DNA from: Bifidobacterium samirii | GTDB lineage: Bacteria > Actinomycetota > Actinomycetes > Actinomycetales > Bifidobacteriaceae | NCBI RefSeq assembly: GCF_003952945.1 | Contig: NZ_QXGK01000009.1 | Location: forward strand, 1-64,000 | Direction of reading: 5' to 3' | Length of the DNA stretch: 64,000 nt | Shown here: in pieces, positions 63,944 through 64,000 of the stretch | Layout of the letters: each line of letters begins with the position of its first letter | Position numbering within the stretch: the stretch's first letter is position 1 | Program-made: the position numbers and the translations under genes | The notes under the pieces: generated by a model | What the model was told of the DNA's origin: nothing | What the model saw: only the letters and a program-made list of their open reading frames with translations | Databases searched by the model: none

Positions 63944-64000
63944 TCAGTCGTCGACAATCGTGCCCTTCGGCACGACGGTGATGCCCTCCGGGGTCACCGT
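63944..64000 (-). CDS. glgC: C-terminal end of a gene, probably glgC (ADP-glucose pyrophosphorylase)
   Basis: Only the last 18 codons are inside the window, reading TVTPEGITVVPKGTIVDD then TGA. The left-handed-helix-like pattern GITVVPKGTIV is what I expect at the C-terminus of glucose-1-phosphate adenylyltransferase, which makes ADP-glucose for glycogen. The match is short, so other hexapeptide-repeat nucleotidyltransferases are possible. Confidence 0.55.
   Translation of the reverse strand, partial: TVTPEGITVVPKGTIVDD

Overview
The window is a chromosomal segment of a high-GC Bifidobacterium. The clearest sign is a full-length xylulose-5-P/fructose-6-P phosphoketolase (21008-23485), the key enzyme of the bifid shunt, with the acetate branch (pta, ackA) nearby. 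The GC-rich codon use and the actinobacterial order alaS-ruvX-mltG-aroC-aroKB-aroQ-pyrG agree. The species cannot be settled from this sequence.

Layout. (1) 1-4600 is accessory DNA. A RibD/DHFR-like reductase is followed by a 3.5 kb stretch bounded by a 30-bp tRNA-Pro 3' fragment (961-990) and the intact tRNA-Pro(UGG) (4527-4600). This looks like a small remnant island with an Abi/HEPN gene, two orphan genes and a broken IS21-type istA/istB pair. (2) 4859-14143 is core: a class II UvrA paralogue, aroA, ackA, pta and a DUF1846 protein. (3) 14277-18940 is accessory: a methyltransferase, a Fic-Mrr pair, a TfoX-like protein, a frameshifted small gene, an ISL3 remnant, an orphan two-gene operon and a long hairpin. 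(4) 18941-29853 is core metabolism and transport: guaA, xfp, a Pit phosphate transporter with its PhoU-like partner, nhaA, ogt, and a xanthine salvage pair (xpt plus permease). (5) 29978-38669 holds an acyltransferase-SGNH protein, a UvrD helicase with unusual low-complexity segments, a DUF4418/ABC exporter cluster and rpsD. (6) 38770-42009 is a secreted, probably wall-anchored GH43 arabinanase-like enzyme with two LacI-type operator candidates. (7) 42193-55427 is a core run: alaS, ruvX, mltG, a lone A24 peptidase, three shikimate-pathway genes and pyrG. (8) 55592-63729 holds an L,D-transpeptidase and the sufB-D-C / S-U-T iron-sulphur cluster genes. The window ends in what looks like the tail of glgC.

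How the genes connect. Phosphoketolase makes acetyl-phosphate, which AckA converts to acetate with ATP formation and Pta exchanges with acetyl-CoA. AroQ, AroKB, AroA and AroC cover shikimate-pathway steps 2, 3, 5, 6 and 7 (AroKB supplies two). SufBCD, SufS, SufU and a SufT-like protein form a complete Fe-S assembly set.

The most unusual signal is a pair of intergenic elements at 10551-10648 (between pta and ackA) and 61040-61139 (between sufC and sufS). They share an identical 39-nt core and identical flanks, but their long stem arms differ in sequence and stay complementary within each copy. That is what a conserved structured RNA or DNA element would show. Other points of note are the SYG-repeat tail of the UvrD helicase, the operator pair at the GH43 gene, a perfect TGTGA-N6-TCACA palindrome upstream of pta, and a homopolymer frameshift in a small gene at 17163-17400.
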